Below, piece by piece: positions 1 to 7,695 of a stretch of 64,000 nt of DNA. The notes under the pieces were generated by a model. The model saw only the letters and a program-made list of their open reading frames with translations. It ran no database searches and was not told where the DNA came from. The position numbers and the translations under genes were made by a program. Each line of letters begins with the position of its first letter. Positions within the stretch are counted from its first letter, which is position 1. The stretch is from Saprospira grandis DSM 2844 (GTDB taxonomy: Bacteria > Bacteroidota > Bacteroidia > Chitinophagales > Saprospiraceae): assembly GCF_000275825.1 (NCBI RefSeq), contig NZ_JH719942.1, positions 2,596,694 through 2,660,693 on the forward strand, written 5' to 3'.

Positions 1-541
1 CTTTGATATAGGTGCTGAGCCCCAAAATCAGTCCGTTGAGCAAGATGGAAAGGACCAACAAGCCCCCAATGCTGAGAATCATCCCAAAAGATAAAATCCG
101 ATTGATGATCATTTGCACAATCTGCATCTTTCGAGCCACTTCCCTTACCCCAAAAATAGTGTTTAGGGCCTCTTGTAAGGCATAGAATATATGAGTAGAT
201 AAAAAGATCAGAAAGCCCAAACCCAAAATGGTCGCTAACCAATTGGTGCTCGGACTGCCAATGTTTTTTACCGCATTCTGAATCTGCTCAGCCGCGGCCT
301 CCCCCACAAACTCAACAATGGTGTCGTAAATACGCCCCTCTACCGCCGCTTCACCCAAAAAGAAACCCACCAAACCAATAATGATAATCAAAATGGCAGG
401 CAAAGAAAAAATGGTATAATAGGCCAAGGCCGCCCCCATCCGCTGCACTCGGTCTTGTCCATAGCTATTTATAGTGGCCTGAATAACCAAATAAATCGGA
501 CGAAGATAGAGCCGGAAAATGTTTCTGAAAATGTGTAACAT
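1..541 (-). CDS. YihY/BrkB-family inner-membrane protein (3' end outside window)
   Basis: The reading frame starts at an ATG at 541-539 and runs off the left edge, so only about 180 N-terminal residues are visible. An amphipathic lead (MLHIFRNIFRLYLRPIY) is followed by the family signature RMGAALAYYTIFSLPA and a hydrophobic segment ILIIIIGLVGFFLGEAA. Further along come the conserved GLGFLIFLSTHIFYALQEALNTIFGV-type stretch and two more membrane spans. These are the hallmarks of the YihY/BrkB (formerly RNase BN) family of polytopic membrane proteins, whose biochemical role is unsettled. A structured RNA and a terminator lie directly upstream on the same strand and may control it. Confidence 0.85.
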   Translation of the reverse strand, partial: MLHIFRNIFRLYLRPIYLVIQATINSYGQDRVQRMGAALAYYTIFSLPAILIIIIGLVGFFLGEAAVEGRIYDTIVEFVGEAAAEQIQNAVKNIGSPSTNWLATILGLGFLIFLSTHIFYALQEALNTIFGVREVARKMQIVQMIINRILSFGMILSIGGLLVLSILLNGLILGLSTYIK

Positions 542-582
542 GCTTAGCTGATTTTCCTCAAAATAGGGAGATTAGTAGACAT

Positions 583-614
583 AAAAAAAGCAGATTGCCA
601 ATTAGACAATCTGC
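583..614 (-). terminator. Rho-independent terminator of the small RNA/leader
   Basis: Arms GCAGATTG (590-597) and CAATCTGC (607-614) flank a 9-nt loop. Read on the minus strand the hairpin is followed by seven T residues. Confidence 0.8.
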
Positions 615-702
615 CTGCTGTAGGTATAAGTTCATCTTATCAAACGAGCGTAAGCCTTGGAAAATTTCACTCATATAGGGTAGTGTGTGGTCTACCTACA
701 GC
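583..702 (-). ncRNA. Candidate structured small RNA or attenuator leader upstream of the BrkB-type gene
   Basis: On the minus strand a perfect -7 box TACTTTTG (712-705) is followed a few bases later by GCTGTAGGTA (702-693). This pairs over 10 bp with TACCTACAGC (626-617) and closes an 86-nt domain. Inside, GAGTG pairs with CGCTC and ATAAG with CTTAT. A Rho-independent terminator (614-583) ends the unit 42 nt before the BrkB-type start codon. It could be a free small RNA of about 120 nt or a terminator-controlled leader. It does not match a riboswitch or 6S RNA consensus that I can recognise. Confidence 0.45.
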
Positions 703-704
703 TT

Positions 705-712
705 CAAAAGTA
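705..712 (-). promoter_or_regulatory. -7 promoter box for the small RNA
   Basis: TACTTTTG matches the Bacteroidota sigma-A -7 consensus TAnnTTTG exactly. The predicted start falls at the outer stem of the RNA. No clear -33 TTTG is present at the usual distance. Confidence 0.5.
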
Positions 713-855
713 TCAGTCAGAGATGATAAATTTTATTAGTAAATATAAAAGCTTAATTCATAAAAAAGGCATCTTGAACGAGGTTTTTAGTGCTGAAAAC
801 AGAAGATTTTTTATTAAACCGTATGATTTTAGTCTAAATAAACCTCCATTCATCT

Positions 856-881
856 AAAAAAAATGCTAAAAACTGCATTTT
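856..881 (-). terminator. Weak terminator overlapping the stop codon of the di-heme peroxidase gene
   Basis: AAAATGC/GCATTTT hairpin with an 8-nt loop and a T run on the minus strand. The 5' arm overlaps the stop codon. The stem is short and AT-rich. Confidence 0.45.
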
Positions 882-2082
882 ATTCGGCCCAAGGGTCGGC
901 CTGCAAAAATGGATCAGCCCATTCAGCTTTATTCACATAGCTCGTATCGGTCAAGGCATGCAAAAAGGTAATGATGTCCTGTTTCTCTTGGGCCGTCAAA
1001 TGCGGCAACTCCGGCGCAGTGCTCAGCTCATTGGCCACATTTGGCCCCCTACTGCCCGAGGTATGATCAGTATAATGGTCCAAAACTTCTTCTAAGGTAG
1101 CAAAACGACCATCATGCATATAAGGAGCCGTAAGGCCCACATTCCGCAAACTCACTTCTCTAAATCGACCATTGTCCACGACCGAACCCGTAACATCTCC
1201 CAATCCATTATCACTAAATTCTATAAAGCTGCTCACCGAGTCAATGGCATTGTTAGAAAAACTATTGCGGGCAAAAATAGCCGCATCCCGAGTAAAACTA
1301 TGACAATGCGCACATTCTGCATCCTTGGTGCTGGCACTGCCCAAAGCATCTCCCAAAAAGAGGAGCTTCCCCCTTTGGGCCGCTTCACTCATATACTCAA
1401 AGGGCACCCACTCGTCTCGGTCATATTCAGAATCTGCCGAGTTAAGCGTACGTAGAAATTGAGCAAGGGCCTTGGCCGCCAATTCTTTGCTCATCTCATC
1501 AATATGCTCAATCCCAAAGGCCTGACGAAACATCCGAGGATAATGCTCATGCCCTTTCAAACGCTGCATGACATCCTCCCAATTACTCATCATTTCTAAA
1601 GGATGCTCTACGGGCGAAAGCACCTGCTCCTCTAAGCTGGCAAATTTGCCGTCCCAGTTAAAGTTGTGCTGGCTGTTTTGTTTCCAGTTATAACCCACAT
1701 TGATTAAGGACATGCTGTTTCTGGTCCCCACAGCACCACCAACCCCTATACCCACAGGGTTCCCATCGGTAAAGGCCCGATCCTGATGATGACAGCTGGC
1801 ACAAGAAATACTGCTGTCTATAGAGAGTTTGCGCTCGTAAAATAAATATCGACCTAGTTTAACCCCCGCTTCTGTCGCTCTATTGTCACTGGGCTCTTCC
1901 ATAGCAGGTAAGCCGTTAATCTCAGGGTAGTCATAGGCTACTGGGTTATACGGAATGCTATCCAAGCTCCCCACTGTAGGAGAAACCGGACCAATGTCAT
2001 CGGGCTTGGGGTCGCAGGCTGTTTCCAAAAGTAACAAGCTGCCCAAGCCTAAGCTCAAGTAAAGAAGGGATTTCTTAAACAT
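880..2082 (-). CDS. MauG/MbnH-like di-heme cytochrome c peroxidase family lipoprotein
   Basis: A 400-residue protein with a lipoprotein signal whose lipobox LETAC places the acylated Cys at residue 23. It should be anchored in the periplasm or outer membrane. Two c-type heme motifs are visible, CASCH (94-98) and CAHCH (257-261), and the C-terminal part contains APYMHDGRFATLEEV, typical of the bacterial di-heme peroxidase/MauG superfamily. The gene starts 3 nt after the stop of an MbnP-like gene. That pairing is known for MbnH/MbnP, in which the di-heme enzyme oxidises a Trp of its partner to kynurenine for copper binding. The pairing supports an MbnH-like role over a plain H2O2 peroxidase, but that is inference. 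Confidence 0.85.
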   Translation of the reverse strand: MFKKSLLYLSLGLGSLLLLETACDPKPDDIGPVSPTVGSLDSIPYNPVAYDYPEINGLPAMEEPSDNRATEAGVKLGRYLFYERKLSIDSSISCASCHHQDRAFTDGNPVGIGVGGAVGTRNSMSLINVGYNWKQNSQHNFNWDGKFASLEEQVLSPVEHPLEMMSNWEDVMQRLKGHEHYPRMFRQAFGIEHIDEMSKELAAKALAQFLRTLNSADSEYDRDEWVPFEYMSEAAQRGKLLFLGDALGSASTKDAECAHCHSFTRDAAIFARNSFSNNAIDSVSSFIEFSDNGLGDVTGSVVDNGRFREVSLRNVGLTAPYMHDGRFATLEEVLDHYTDHTSGSRGPNVANELSTAPELPHLTAQEKQDIITFLHALTDTSYVNKAEWADPFLQADPWAE

Positions 2083-2085
2083 AGT

Positions 2086-2865
2086 TTATTGCAATTCTAG
2101 GGCCTGGCCCATATTCGTAATAACGGTTTTTACAATGGCGTATTCCGCAGTGCTAGGGTCACCAGAATGACTGACGTTGTTGTCCGCAATCGGAATCTCT
2201 TGCCCCACTTTGTAAAATACCTCTTTTATATCAATCGTAAAATTTAAGCTGGTCGCTTGCTCCAAATTGAATTGTTTACTGAAATTCTTTTGCTGATACA
2301 TGCCATCTACCCCAGAATGATAAAGAAAATTAACATCTCCACCCGCAGCAGTAGGCAAACTATCTATCTTGCCTTCCGTACGCGTAAAAATATAACTGTC
2401 CCAAGCCGTCCAGTAATTTCCAGCATCCCCCAAAGCTACCGCACTGCTAAAGTCCGCCGGATCCATGGCATTCAAATCAGGCGATACCCCCAAGCCAAAA
2501 CGAATGGCCGTAAAATTACCCGTCTCCGCCAAACTATAACTCAAATCAACCCCAGCCTCAGCATCCGCTAAGTCTACCAAGCTATTAAAATTAACGTAAG
2601 CAGAACTATCTACCAATACCCAATCGCCATTTTCTTTCTGCACTTCTATATAAGAAAGAAAAAAATTAAATACTTGCAACTGAAAATTTTCTCCATTCGG
2701 AGCCGAAACATCCGTAAACATCGGCAAGGCCTGCCCATCAAATTGCGCCTTGAAGTTTAAAGTCAAGTTTTTTGTCTCCTCCACCGGAGGATCTACAGGG
2801 TCTTTTTTACAAGATGCGGCCCAACCCACTAAAGCCAAAATTAAAAATGCTGATAAATAACGCAT
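2086..2865 (-). CDS. MbnP-like lipoprotein, candidate substrate of the adjacent di-heme enzyme
   Basis: A 259-residue protein with a lipoprotein signal (WAASC, Cys19) followed by a Pro/Glu linker. The body resembles the MbnP family: an N-terminal beta segment LTLNFKAQFDGQAL, then FNFFLSYIEVQ, the block FTAIRFGLGVSPDLNAMDPA, and an aromatic segment NYWTAWDSYIF (150-160) followed by RTEG. In characterised MbnP a Trp is converted to kynurenine and takes part in copper binding. W152 and W155 are the obvious candidates here. It is the first gene of a two-gene unit with the di-heme protein. Family assignment rests on recognised motifs, not an alignment. Confidence 0.75.
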   Translation of the reverse strand: MRYLSAFLILALVGWAASCKKDPVDPPVEETKNLTLNFKAQFDGQALPMFTDVSAPNGENFQLQVFNFFLSYIEVQKENGDWVLVDSSAYVNFNSLVDLADAEAGVDLSYSLAETGNFTAIRFGLGVSPDLNAMDPADFSSAVALGDAGNYWTAWDSYIFTRTEGKIDSLPTAAGGDVNFLYHSGVDGMYQQKNFSKQFNLEQATSLNFTIDIKEVFYKVGQEIPIADNNVSHSGDPSTAEYAIVKTVITNMGQALELQ

Positions 2866-2904
2866 AAGTCAAAATTAAGTGAATAAACAAGTCTGATTCT
2901 ATTA

Positions 2905-3024
2905 TTTTGGGGCCTCCTGCCTACGGCAGGCGCTACGTTTCGGGGCTCGCTGTTCGCTCGGCCCTTCGCCGCTTGCAGCGGCTCGGTCTGGCCTTCGGCC
3001 ACCCCTGCACATCGCTAGGCCGCT
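2905..3024 (+). repeat. HCE copy 1 (class A)
   Basis: Head GGCCT pairs with tail AGGCC. Internal hairpins: GCC-TAC-GGC, CCGC/GCGG and TGGCC-TTC-GGCCA. It lies between the divergent MbnP-like and GGGP synthase genes. The remaining 3025-3251 is ordinary AT-richer sequence with no convincing gene. Confidence 0.85.
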
Positions 3025-3251
3025 CAACAAAACGGCTTTGCGCTTGGCTCTCCACACTAGCCCCCCAATCTCTTATTATAAGATAAAGAAACTAGACCAA
3101 TTAGTCTGTAGCAGCAGTTACCTATACCCCAATAGCAGCATAAAAGTACAGTTTTGTAATATGCCCAAGGGCCAAGCCAACAACTTCAACCAAAAGCTAG
3201 GGGCAGTCGCCAAAAGTTCACTATCTTTCGCCCAAAGATTAAACGAGGATT

Positions 3252-4004
3252 ATGCTAAAAGGATTGGCGAACTTTCCGCTTTACCAAAATTTATTGAGGG
3301 CTAAGGCCCAAAAACAAAAGGGCTTCGCCCTGCTTATCGACCCCGATAAACTTAAGACGACGGAATTGAACGAAACGATTGAACGAGCGGTTTGGGCTGG
3401 TGTAGATTATTTCTTTGTAGGAGGGAGCTTGCTGCTCAATGATGCCCTAGAAGAGGTGGTGGCCCTACTCAAAAGCCAAACGGATATTCCCGTTTTCCTT
3501 TTTCCCGGCTCCCTGCGCCAAATTAGCCATAGTGCCGATGCCCTACTGCTGCTTTCTCTCATTTCTGGCCGCAACCCAGACCTGCTAATTGGCCAACATG
3601 TAGAAGCTGCTGCCTATTTGCGCAAAAGCCCTCTAGAAATTTTACCCACGGGCTATATGCTCATTGATGGCGGAAAACCCACTTCGGTTTCTTATATTAG
3701 TAATACCCAACCTATTCCCGCCAATAAAGAAGATATTGCCATCTGTACCGCCCTAGCGGGCCAACTTCTAGGCCTCAAACTGATTTATATGGATGCCGGC
3801 TCTGGAGCCCTTCAGCCCATTTCTAGCCAAATGATTGAGGCTGTTGCTTCTGCCATAGAGCTGCCGCTCATTGTGGGCGGGGGCATCCGCACAGCCGAAA
3901 AAGTAGCCCAAAATATTCAAGCAGGAGCCGATCTGGTAGTCGTGGGCAATGCCCTAGAAAAAGCACCCCAACTCATGGCCGAAATGGTGGCCGCCTGCCA
4001 TTAA
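3252..4004 (+). CDS. Geranylgeranylglyceryl phosphate synthase family protein (PcrB/GGGPS group II)
   Basis: 250 residues in a TIM-barrel pattern. It links a polyprenyl diphosphate to sn-glycerol-1-phosphate, giving an archaeal-type ether lipid precursor. Family motifs are FALLIDPDK near residue 25, DYFFVGGSLL, PVFLFPGS, GYMLIDGGKPTSV, LIYMDAGSGA and the phosphate-binding LIVGGGIRTAEK near residue 205, followed by GADLVVVGNALE. Several Bacteroidota encode such group II enzymes, but their in vivo product is poorly known. A GHMP (mevalonate-type) kinase occurs elsewhere in this window, consistent with an isoprenoid supply. rsgA follows 39 nt downstream. Confidence 0.92.
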   Translation: MLKGLANFPLYQNLLRAKAQKQKGFALLIDPDKLKTTELNETIERAVWAGVDYFFVGGSLLLNDALEEVVALLKSQTDIPVFLFPGSLRQISHSADALLLLSLISGRNPDLLIGQHVEAAAYLRKSPLEILPTGYMLIDGGKPTSVSYISNTQPIPANKEDIAICTALAGQLLGLKLIYMDAGSGALQPISSQMIEAVASAIELPLIVGGGIRTAEKVAQNIQAGADLVVVGNALEKAPQLMAEMVAACH

Positions 4005-4043
4005 ATATGGACCAATTTTTAGAATTTAGATCTAACGCCTTTT

Positions 4044-4982
4044 ATGCAAGGAACTGTAATTAAATCTACCGGTAGCTGGTATCGTGTCCAAACGCCCGAC
4101 CATAAAGTTTATGATTGTCGAATCAAAGGAAAGTTTAGGCTCAAGGGCTATAAACTGACCAACCCCGTCGCCGTAGGCGATGAGGTCCTCTTTGAGCAAG
4201 AAAAAGGCCTAGAAACAGGCATGATTCACAAGATTTTGCCCCGCCAAAATTATGTGCTCCGCCGCTCTACCCGCCAAAAACACCACCAACACCTCATTGC
4301 CTGCAATCTGGACCAAGCCCTTTTGGTGGTCACGCTCCGAGAACCCAATGTAAAGCTAGGCTTTATTGATCGCTTTTTGCTCACCACCGAAGCCTATTCT
4401 ATTCCCACTTATATTATTCTCAATAAGGCGGACCTTTATGATGAGGATGACCTTGAAATGTATGAGGGCCTCAAAATTCTCTATGGCCGAGCTAGCTATC
4501 AAACTCGCTTGGTTTCTGCCCAAACAGGAGAGGGCTTAGAGGAACTTAAGTTGTTGCTCAAGGATAAGCGCAGCCTCTTTTCGGGCCATTCTGGAGTGGG
4601 CAAGTCTTCTTTGATTAACGCCTTGGTGCCTGGCTTTGGCCTACGCACCAATGAAGTTTCAGATTATAGCCAAAAGGGAATGCACACCACTACTTTTGCC
4701 GAGCTATTTACTTTGCCTCAAGGAGGCGAAATTATTGATACTCCAGGCATCAAGGAGCTGGGCTTTCTCAATTTGGAGCCCCAAGATGTGGCCCATAATT
4801 TTCCCGAAATTTTTGAGGCTTCTAAAAATTGTAAGTATAATAATTGCTTGCATATCAATGAGCCGCACTGTGCCGTAAAAGCAGGTCTAGAAACAGGCGA
4901 AATACATGAGCTGCGCTACCAAAGCTATTTGTCAATTATGGAGGAAATCCAAGAACAAAACCATTGGGAGCGACATTTATAA
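4044..4982 (+). CDS. rsgA: Ribosome small subunit-dependent GTPase A
   Basis: 312 residues with the diagnostic circularly permuted GTPase order. An N-terminal OB-fold (about 1-70) precedes the G4 motif NKAD (127-130), the P-loop GHSGVGKSS (181-189) and DTPGIKE. A C-terminal zinc knuckle CKYNNCLHINEPHC holds the Cys/His ligands. RsgA binds the maturing 30S subunit near the decoding site and releases late assembly factors on GTP hydrolysis. Length and motifs are complete. An HCE copy starts directly after the stop. Confidence 0.97.
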   Translation: MQGTVIKSTGSWYRVQTPDHKVYDCRIKGKFRLKGYKLTNPVAVGDEVLFEQEKGLETGMIHKILPRQNYVLRRSTRQKHHQHLIACNLDQALLVVTLREPNVKLGFIDRFLLTTEAYSIPTYIILNKADLYDEDDLEMYEGLKILYGRASYQTRLVSAQTGEGLEELKLLLKDKRSLFSGHSGVGKSSLINALVPGFGLRTNEVSDYSQKGMHTTTFAELFTLPQGGEIIDTPGIKELGFLNLEPQDVAHNFPEIFEASKNCKYNNCLHINEPHCAVKAGLETGEIHELRYQSYLSIMEEIQEQNHWERHL

Positions 4983-4986
4983 ATTG

Positions 4987-5130
4987 GGCCAGTTAGGCGG
5001 CGAAGCCGCCCCGGCCTAGCGATGTGCAGCAGTGGCCGCAGGCCAGACCAAGCAGGCGAAGCCTGCGAAGGGCCGAGCGAAGAGCGAGCTGCGAAACGTA
5101 GCGCCGCAGCTTTGCTGCGGAGGCCCCAAA
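4987..5130 (-). repeat. HCE copy 2 (class A, mosaic, with accessory tail hairpin)
   Basis: Read on the minus strand, the head GGCCT and tail AGGCC pair, with GCAGC/GCTGC, GCAGGC-TTC-GCCTGC and TGGCC-TGC-GGCCA hairpins. The mid segment CGCAGCTCGC is the class B form, so the copy looks recombinant. An extra GGCGGC-TTC-GCCGCC hairpin follows the tail. Confidence 0.85.
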
Positions 5131-5155
5131 AAAATATAAAAAAGAAGAAAAGAAC

Positions 5156-5674
5156 ATGAAAAACCAACCCCTAGTTAATAGAGTGGCGCAAAGTAGCCTC
5201 ATCAACTTTAATTTGGAAGATTATTATCCGCGGGCCGAAATTTTGGTCTTTGATATCAAAGATTATCTCTTTAAAGGCTTAATTTTGAGGGAGAAAGATT
5301 TTCGACAGGCGCTCAAAGAGATAGATTGGAGCCAATATGCGGGCAAAAATTTGCGAGTATATTGTTCTGCGGATGCGATTGTGCCCACTTGGGCCTATCA
5401 GTTGGTGGTCAGTTTGGCGGCGCCTTATGCTTTGGCGGTTCGTTTTGGGAGCCAAGAAGAATTTTTGGCGGGGCATTATCAGGCTGTTTTGGGCCAACTA
5501 GATTTGGCCGATTTTGCGGGCAAGCCCGTGGTGATTAAAGGTTGTAGTGACAAGCCCGTGCCGGTGGCGGCCTATATGGAAATCACGCGGATTTTGCAGC
5601 CAGTGGCCAAAAGCATTATGTTTGGAGAAGCCTGTTCGACGGTTCCGATTTATAAGCAAAAAAAGAAAAAGTAA
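5156..5674 (+). CDS. DUF2480 family protein
   Basis: 172 residues, no signal peptide. The sequence matches the DUF2480 family, common in Bacteroidota and of unknown function: LVNRVAQSSLINFNLEDYYP at the start, FDIKDYLFKGLILREKDFR, IDWSQYAGKNLRVYCSADAIVPTWAYQL-type centre (residues about 55-80), and VIKGCSDKPVPVAAYMEI near the end. The C-terminus is a lysine run. The stop is 1 nt before the transglycosylase start, so the two genes are probably co-transcribed. The function is unknown. Confidence 0.85.
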   Translation: MKNQPLVNRVAQSSLINFNLEDYYPRAEILVFDIKDYLFKGLILREKDFRQALKEIDWSQYAGKNLRVYCSADAIVPTWAYQLVVSLAAPYALAVRFGSQEEFLAGHYQAVLGQLDLADFAGKPVVIKGCSDKPVPVAAYMEITRILQPVAKSIMFGEACSTVPIYKQKKKK

Positions 5675-5675
5675 G

Positions 5676-6599
5676 ATGAAAACGCTATCCTCCTTATTGG
5701 TTTACAGCTTGGGCACCACTGCCTTTTTGGCCTTTTTGGTCCTGACCTCTTATACGGACCCCAAGGATGAGCCCGAGGCGGCTCCTCAGGCTCCTCGTTT
5801 GGAGCATGTGCAGCAGGTGCAGATGCCTAAGATTCCTGATTCGCTTAGTTTTGCTGGGGAGGCGGTGCCTATTCAGGATATGGATATGCGGGAGCGTTTT
5901 GACCGGGAGCAATTGTCGATTTGTTTTCGACATTCGGCCACTATTCATAGTATGAAATTGGCCAATCGTTATTTTCCGATGATGGAGGAGGTGCTCAAAA
6001 AAAATGGGGTACCTGATGACTTCAAGTATTTGGCGGTTACGGAAAGTAATTTGCTAAATGCGACCTCGCCAGCTGGGGCCAAGGGAATTTGGCAGTTTAT
6101 GCCTGCTACGGCTCGTATGTATGGTTTGGAGGTGAATAAGGAGGTAGATGAGCGCCTAAATTTTTATTTGGTAACCGAGGCGGCCTGTAAGTTGCTCAAG
6201 CGCCTAAAAAACAAATTTGGCAGTTGGACCTTGGCGGCGGCAGCCTACAATTGTGGTGAGGGCAGAGTGCAAGAGCGGCAGCGAGCGCAGGGAGGAACGG
6301 CTTATTATGAGTTGGAATTGCCTGCGGAAACGATGCGTTATTTGCCTCGTATTTTTGCCACCAAATGTATTTTGGGTGATCCAGAGAGTTATGGGTTTTA
6401 CTATGAGCAGGAAGATCTTTATCCCGCCTTTCCCGATTATCGTTTGGTGACGGTTAATGGACCAACTAATTGGGCTTCTTTTTGCAAGGAGCAGGGCCTG
6501 AGTTATCGGACCCTCAAATTGCATAACCCTTGGATTCTCAGAAGCAAATTGACCAATGCCAAGCGAAAAAGCTATACGGTTCGTTTGCCCAAGGGGTAG
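5676..6599 (+). CDS. SLT-type lytic murein transglycosylase (MltD-like)
   Basis: 307 residues from the ATG at 5676, chosen because it begins a clean membrane/signal segment (MKTLSSLLVYSLGTTAFLAFLVLTSY) and follows DUF2480 by one base. A lysozyme-like SLT domain occupies about 100-250. The catalytic Glu is E123 in LAVTESNLLN, followed by SPAGAKGIWQFMPATA and LAAAAYNCGEGRV, both family signatures. A short C-terminal region (about 265-307, ending SYTVRLPKG) resembles a LysM-type glycan-binding module. It should cleave peptidoglycan glycan strands in the periplasm. A strong terminator follows. Confidence 0.92.
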   Translation: MKTLSSLLVYSLGTTAFLAFLVLTSYTDPKDEPEAAPQAPRLEHVQQVQMPKIPDSLSFAGEAVPIQDMDMRERFDREQLSICFRHSATIHSMKLANRYFPMMEEVLKKNGVPDDFKYLAVTESNLLNATSPAGAKGIWQFMPATARMYGLEVNKEVDERLNFYLVTEAACKLLKRLKNKFGSWTLAAAAYNCGEGRVQERQRAQGGTAYYELELPAETMRYLPRIFATKCILGDPESYGFYYEQEDLYPAFPDYRLVTVNGPTNWASFCKEQGLSYRTLKLHNPWILRSKLTNAKRKSYTVRLPKG

Positions 6600-6618
6600 G
6601 GGAGGAGCCTAAGCAAAG

Positions 6619-6657
6619 AGAGCGCAGTTATCCATTTAGATAACTGCGCTCTTTTTA
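6619..6657 (+). terminator. Rho-independent terminator after the transglycosylase gene
   Basis: 13-bp perfect stem (6619-6631 with 6640-6652) with an 8-nt loop, followed by T5. Confidence 0.92.
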
Positions 6658-6738
6658 TTTTGGTCTAAAAGAACATAGCTTAGGCTCTAGCTGCCGAGCA
6701 ACTAGAGCCTGAGATATAAAGCAAAAAGGGGGGTAGAC

Positions 6739-6969
6739 TTAATCGTCTAGGCCTTCATTGCCAAAGTCTACTGCGGGAGCAGCTACTTCTTTAACCTTAG
6801 GAGCTACCATAAGGCGGCCGCGGTAAAAACCACACTCGCCACAAACGTGGTGAGGCAATTTAGGAGCGCCACAGTTTTGGCAGTCGATTACGTTAGGAGC
6901 CTCGATTTTATAGTGGGTACGACGCTTACGCTTACGTTGTTTTGATATTCTACTCTTAGGATGTGCCAT
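6739..6969 (-). CDS. rpmF: 50S ribosomal protein L32
   Basis: 76 residues starting MAHPKSRISKQRKRKRR, the classic L32 basic N-terminus. A zinc ribbon CQNCGAPKLPHHVCGEC gives the CxxC...CxxC ligands, followed by GFYRGR. An acidic extension of about 20 residues follows the core. It lies 50 nt downstream of the DUF177/YceD gene, the arrangement conserved in most bacteria. Confidence 0.97.
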   Translation of the reverse strand: MAHPKSRISKQRKRKRRTHYKIEAPNVIDCQNCGAPKLPHHVCGECGFYRGRLMVAPKVKEVAAPAVDFGNEGLDD

Positions 6970-7019
6970 TTCTACAGAATTTTATAAAGTACTATTTTTT
7001 CAATAATAAATGTGAAGGG

Positions 7020-7553
7020 TTATTCTAAGTCTAAATCTTTGAGAGCATCCCAGACAGAAGAATTTGGAGTTTCGTCTTCCTCCTCTTCTTCTTCAGGCAG
7101 TTGGCTGTATTGGTCTAGCAAATCCAAAATTTCAGGAGGGCAACCCTCATTGGGGTGGACCTTTCGAATTGGAACAGCGAGTACCAAGAACTCATAGAGT
7201 GTATTGGCCAAATCTAGCTGACTGGCGCCATGTTGCAGATAAATTAGCTCGGGCTCAGGGAACTCAGGCAATTCATGCACAAACTTAACAATCATTTGCT
7301 CATTTAGCGCAATGGGCAAGTCAAAATCTTGTCCACAAAGGTCGCATTGGGCCGGAACATGGCCAGAAAGCTGAAAGTCAAGCTGCATAAACTGCTGCTT
7401 TTTGAGCATTTGCAGTTTAACTACGACTTGGGCCTGGTCTAGAGGGGCATCCTCAAAGGCACTTAAGAACTTTTCATTGAGCTCATAATCAAATTGATGT
7501 TGACCATCGGCCAAACTTAGAAAGTTGATTGTGTAGGCTCTAAGATGTTTCAT
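7020..7553 (-). CDS. DUF177 (YceD-like) protein, partner gene of rpmF
   Basis: 177 residues from the ATG at 7553, the start that gives the usual MKHLRAYTINFLSL beginning. The centre has CDLCGQDFDLPI, the conserved CxxC segment of the family, and the C-terminus is acidic (EEEEEEDE). YceD homologues are linked to 23S rRNA/50S biogenesis and nearly always sit beside rpmF. A TATTTTTG -7 box lies about 27 nt upstream, so this gene and rpmF likely form one unit separate from dnaB. Confidence 0.9.
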   Translation of the reverse strand: MKHLRAYTINFLSLADGQHQFDYELNEKFLSAFEDAPLDQAQVVVKLQMLKKQQFMQLDFQLSGHVPAQCDLCGQDFDLPIALNEQMIVKFVHELPEFPEPELIYLQHGASQLDLANTLYEFLVLAVPIRKVHPNEGCPPEILDLLDQYSQLPEEEEEEDETPNSSVWDALKDLDLE

Positions 7554-7579
7554 GTCTCCGCTTTTTTTGGAAACGCCTG

Positions 7580-7587
7580 CAAAAATA
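7580..7587 (-). promoter_or_regulatory. -7 promoter box for the DUF177-rpmF unit
   Basis: TATTTTTG on the minus strand matches TAnnTTTG exactly and ends 27 nt upstream of the start codon. The -33 region is poor. Confidence 0.45.
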
Positions 7588-7695
7588 GGCAATTTTCAAT
7601 AAAATAATAATTTTTACAGCCTAGATATTAAAAAACAGTCTTTTAGGCTGCTGCAGACCCTCAAAAGGAAAAAAGGGGCAAGAAGTTCCCATTTT

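Noticed and set aside
583..702. Known riboswitch or SRP/6S RNA
   Set aside because: No TPP, cobalamin, SAM, fluoride, preQ1 or THF consensus was recognised, the SRP GGAA/loop signature is missing, and it is short for 6S RNA.
3038..3304. 88-codon frame upstream of GGGP synthase
   Set aside because: Begins inside the tail flank of an HCE copy, overlaps the GGGP synthase start by 53 nt and matches nothing recognisable. Kept as noncoding.
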